Of a stretch of DNA of 64,000 nt, positions 61,457 to 64,000 are shown piece after piece. Every line of letters starts with the position of its first letter. The stretch's first letter is position 1. The stretch covers positions 883,694 to 947,693 of the forward strand of contig CAADRB010000051.1 in assembly GCA_900708905.1 (NCBI GenBank). The letters are read 5' to 3'. The DNA is from Hymenolepis diminuta (Eukaryota; Platyhelminthes; Cestoda; Cyclophyllidea; Hymenolepididae). A program made the position numbers and the translations under genes. The notes beneath the pieces are model-generated. The model was not told where the DNA came from. It saw nothing but the letters and a program-made list of their open reading frames with translations, and did no database searches.

Positions 61457-63973
61457 ATGTACACAATTTCTACGTTACGGATTCCTTCCAGTCGTTGTAT
61501 AAAGTTGTTTCGTTTCGCTTCTACAAAGAGGATTACTAATCAACACTACTGTCGTGAATTAGTGAAGTTAGTTTTGGAGTTTATTTCTATTTTATCAGAA
61601 AAGCAGATTACTTTAACTACCTCTGTTGCTTACCACTTCCTCAACCACAGCAGCGCTTTGCTTTTGCTCTTCGCGCTTTTAATGTCGAAATCTCCTTGGT
61701 AAGCCCATATTTCCCTCCCTGTTTTGTTTCTCAATCATTATTTTTATTGTTAAGCATTTTGAAATTGTTATTCTCAGCTTCATGCTTATAGATTACTTCA
61801 CTCACTTTCTGTATGGTACTAACCCATACCATAACACCCATTCCACTCATCTTTGGCAAAGCTATGGCGTTCAGCGGCGTACCGGTCAAACCAGAGTTTA
61901 ATTTCAATTTTTGGAATGGCATTTTGTTCTGTTTAATAATGATTAACAACGGGGGGTAGTAGAAAGTAAGTTTCTAATTATTACACATGAGCTGAAAAGT
62001 CCCGGACCTAACACATAGATGGCGCTAGTTTTGTCGCAGTCACCTTTTTTTCAGTTAATACTAACCTTCAAAAGACAGCTGTTAAAATTTCATGATATTC
62101 TATTCATTAGTTTGTGAGTCATTGTGCTAGGAGTGAAGCTACTTTTGTTATTTTCAAAACAATGGATCAAAAACAATTTCGTGTTTTAATTTTACATTGC
62201 TTCTTGATGGGAAAAAATGCCGTTCAAGCGAAGCAATGGCTTGAAAAGTGTTATGGAGACTTCGCTCCATCAGAAACAACAATAAAACGTTGGTTTGCTG
62301 ACTTCAAACGTGGTCGTAGAGACACCGATGATGCAGAACGCAGTGGACGTCCAAATGAGGCAGTAACACCAGAAAACATAAAAAAATCCACAAAATCGTT
62401 TTGAATGATNNNNNNNNNNNNNNNNNNNNNNNNNNNNNNNNNNNNNNNNNNNNNNNNNNNNNNNNNNNNNNNNNNNNNNNNNNNNNNNNNNNNNNNNNNN
62501 NNNNNNNNNNNNNNNNNNNNNNNNNNNNNNNNNNNNNNNNNNNNNNNNNNNNNNNNNNNNNNNNNNNNNNNNNNNNNNNNNNNNNNNNNNNNNNNNNNNN
62601 NNNNNNNNNNNNNNNNNNNNNNNNNNNNNNNNNNNNNNNNNNNNNNNNNNNNNNNNNNNNNNNNNNNNNNNNNNNNNNNNNNNNNNNNNNNNNNNNNNNN
62701 NNNNNNNNNNNNNNNNNNNNNNNNNNNNNNNNNNNNNNNNNNNNNNNNNNNNNNNNNNNNNNNNNNNNNNNNNNNNNNNNNNNNNNNNNNNNNNNNNNNN
62801 NNNNNNNNNNNNNNNNNNNNNNNNNNNNNNNNNNNNNNNNNNNNNNNNNNNNNNNNNNNNNNNNNNNNNNNNNNNNNNNNNNNNNNNNNNNNNNNNNNNN
62901 NNNNNNNNNNNNCATATGGCAAAGAAAAAATGTTGTTTCATCAAGACAACGCACCGTGTCACAAGTGAATCAAAACAATGGCAAAACTACATGAATTGAA
63001 CTTCGAATTACTCCCACATCCACCGTATTCGCCAGATTTGGCTCCCAGCGACTATTGGCTGTTCGCAGACCTGAAAAAATGCTCGCCGGTAAGAAATTTG
63101 GCACGAATTAAGAGGTTATCACTGAAACTGAGGCCTATTTTGAGGCAAAAGATAAATCGTTCTACAAAAGTGGTATTGAAATGTTAGAGCGGCGCTGGAA
63201 TGATTGCGTTGGTCTTGATGGAGATTACGTTGATAAATAAAGCTAAGTTTGAACCAAAAAAACTGTATTTTATTTGTTAGGCCCAGGACTTTTCAGCCCA
63301 TGTGTTAGCAGTTTCAGAATTCATTCTCCAAGTTTTATTATGCAACTCAGCGTTGTACTACTTAATGTTTTCCCTTTTCCAAGAGGCTTAGGATTGATCG
63401 CTCAATATGTTTTCGATATCTGGAGTCACGGGTTTCATGCACATGGGTAAACGAAAATGCTAAAATTAATTTTCACTTCGCTTGTTGACTAGAATTAGTC
63501 AAGGCATTTGATCTTCCATATCACTTGATTTGCGTCTATGATCTTTGATCTTTTGACTTTTGAATTGACAGATGTGCATATTGATAACCGCGCCACTGAT
63601 CAATAGAAGTAGTAGAATGTGAGTTTATGGTAAAACGGCTCTTCTCTTTACCCAAGTCAAGTGTTGTGAACACGTCCTAGTGGGTTTGTGAAGTTTGGGA
63701 CTAATTAGCAGAAGGAATCTCTGGTATCTATATGTACAAAAATAATTTTTTTCTTTGTCTCAGATTCGTGACCGCGCTCCAACCCCACAAACAGCTAATC
63801 TTCGTTTCCAGTATTGGGAGGACTCAATCAGATCCCTTTTCAACGCAGACAATAACAATTCTCCCAGTGAAATTGTTCACCGATCACCTATTGAATCTGA
63901 GCTAAGTTGGTCGGTTAATAAATTCACTGATTGCATCTCTCGCCATTGGCTTTTACGTATTTTGAAAGCTCGG
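61457..63973 (+). CDS. NDUFAF6: NDUFAF6, mitochondrial complex I assembly factor (5' part, 3 exons)
   Basis: NDUFAF6 is a phytoene/squalene-synthase-fold protein of the mitochondrion needed for biogenesis of ND1 in respiratory complex I. Exons: 61457-61566, 61599-61698, 63764-63973; the gene runs off the window after donor CGG|GTATGC. The first 25 residues (MYTISTLRIPSSRCIKLFRF...) are rich in Arg, Lys and Ser and lack acidic residues, as in a mitochondrial targeting peptide. The family signature follows: HYCRELVKKADYFNYLCCLP, RFAFALRAFNVEIS, and LRFQYWEDSIRSLF, then SRHWLLRILKAR, matching the human protein's HYC..., FALRAFNVELA and MQFWKKTVEDI... stretches. Intron 1 is only 32 nt. Intron 2 is 2065 nt and holds a mariner element. 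Downstream exons are outside the window. Confidence 0.92.
62162..63240 (+). pseudogene. Inactivated mariner transposase
   Basis: The start MDQKQFRVLILHCFLMGKNA and the helix-turn-helix region (SETTIKRWFADFKRGR, SGRP) are clear for 80 residues. A one-base loss in an A-run near 62380 then shifts the frame, and TGA follows at 62402-62404. Beyond the gap come HQDNAPCH (second catalytic Asp) and PYSPDLAPSDYWLF (third Asp, 34 residues later, hence DD34D). Between them a codon after CHK is TGA. A second one-base loss at 63074-63080 and an in-frame TAA in the tail add to the damage. The first catalytic Asp falls in the gap. Not functional. Confidence 0.92.
62410..62912. other. Assembly gap (503 N) inside the mariner element
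   Basis: Covers the middle of the transposase. Reading frames spanning it are artefacts. Confidence 0.95.
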
Positions 63974-64000
63974 GTATGCCATTTTTCCTTTTTCTATCTC

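Larger units (their letters stand above)
61984..63304 (+). mobile_element. Mariner (DD34D) element inside NDUFAF6 intron 2
   Basis: About 1.32 kb bounded by ~30-bp inverted repeats: left CACATGAGCTGAAAAGTCCC, right (reverse complement) CACATGGGCTGAAAAGTCCT, continuing with GGACCTAACA / GGGCCTAACA. TTA flanks both ends, consistent with a TA target duplication. The size is typical of mariner. It has the same orientation as the host gene. 503 bases in the middle are a gap. Confidence 0.93.

Noticed and set aside
62251..62994. Long frames across the third gap on both strands
   Set aside because: Artefact of N within the mariner transposase.

Overview
The window is eukaryotic nuclear DNA, AT-rich and intron-rich, with three gaps of N (9664-10463, 39826-40641, 62410-62912). 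Three conserved animal genes can be rebuilt exon by exon. They combine very short introns (32-44 nt) with long ones. Together with abundant mariner, Ty3/gypsy and tRNA-derived SINE-like repeats, this fits a flatworm, most likely a tapeworm. That placement is inference; no species can be named.

Layout. 1479-9178 (minus): a seven-exon RagC/RagD GTPase gene (amino-acid sensing to TORC1) whose last intron is 5.4 kb. 9590-10530: a 30-bp tandem repeat with a palindromic start around an 800-base gap; each unit holds the half-site TCAAGGTCA. 11.5-29 kb: gene-poor. It holds copies of a ~450-bp dispersed repeat, SINE-like copies, a tandem repeat, unrecognised candidate exons (12.5-13.7, 18.6-18.9 and 22.4 kb) and a decayed fragment of an ALKBH8/TRM9-type tRNA methyltransferase (18.16-18.45 kb).

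29.4-36.2 kb (plus): a chain of small exons. The internal ones all enter and leave in phase 1, have lengths that are multiples of three (18, 33, 42, 42, 63, 63, 99 nt) and stay open when joined. This is the architecture of flatworm micro-exon genes and is the most interesting item here. 38.5-44 kb: a mosaic of duplicated blocks, including a ~310-bp inverted repeat and a ~390-bp direct repeat, around the second gap. 45844-46753 (plus): a four-exon gene for a 193-residue single-pass membrane protein of unknown family. 49.5-54.1 kb: more copies of the mosaic blocks and a degenerate minus-strand Ty3/gypsy pol.

57003-61067 (minus): a complete six-exon DHX35-type RNA helicase with a DEVH motif II and one GC-AG intron. 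It stands head-to-head with NDUFAF6 (61457 to beyond the window, plus), a mitochondrial complex I assembly factor, 389 bp apart, so a shared promoter is likely. A decayed DD34D mariner lies inside NDUFAF6 intron 2.

The recognised genes are housekeeping functions with no evident shared pathway. The rest is repeat-rich spacer. All exon joins were made by hand from reading frame and splice-site sequence.
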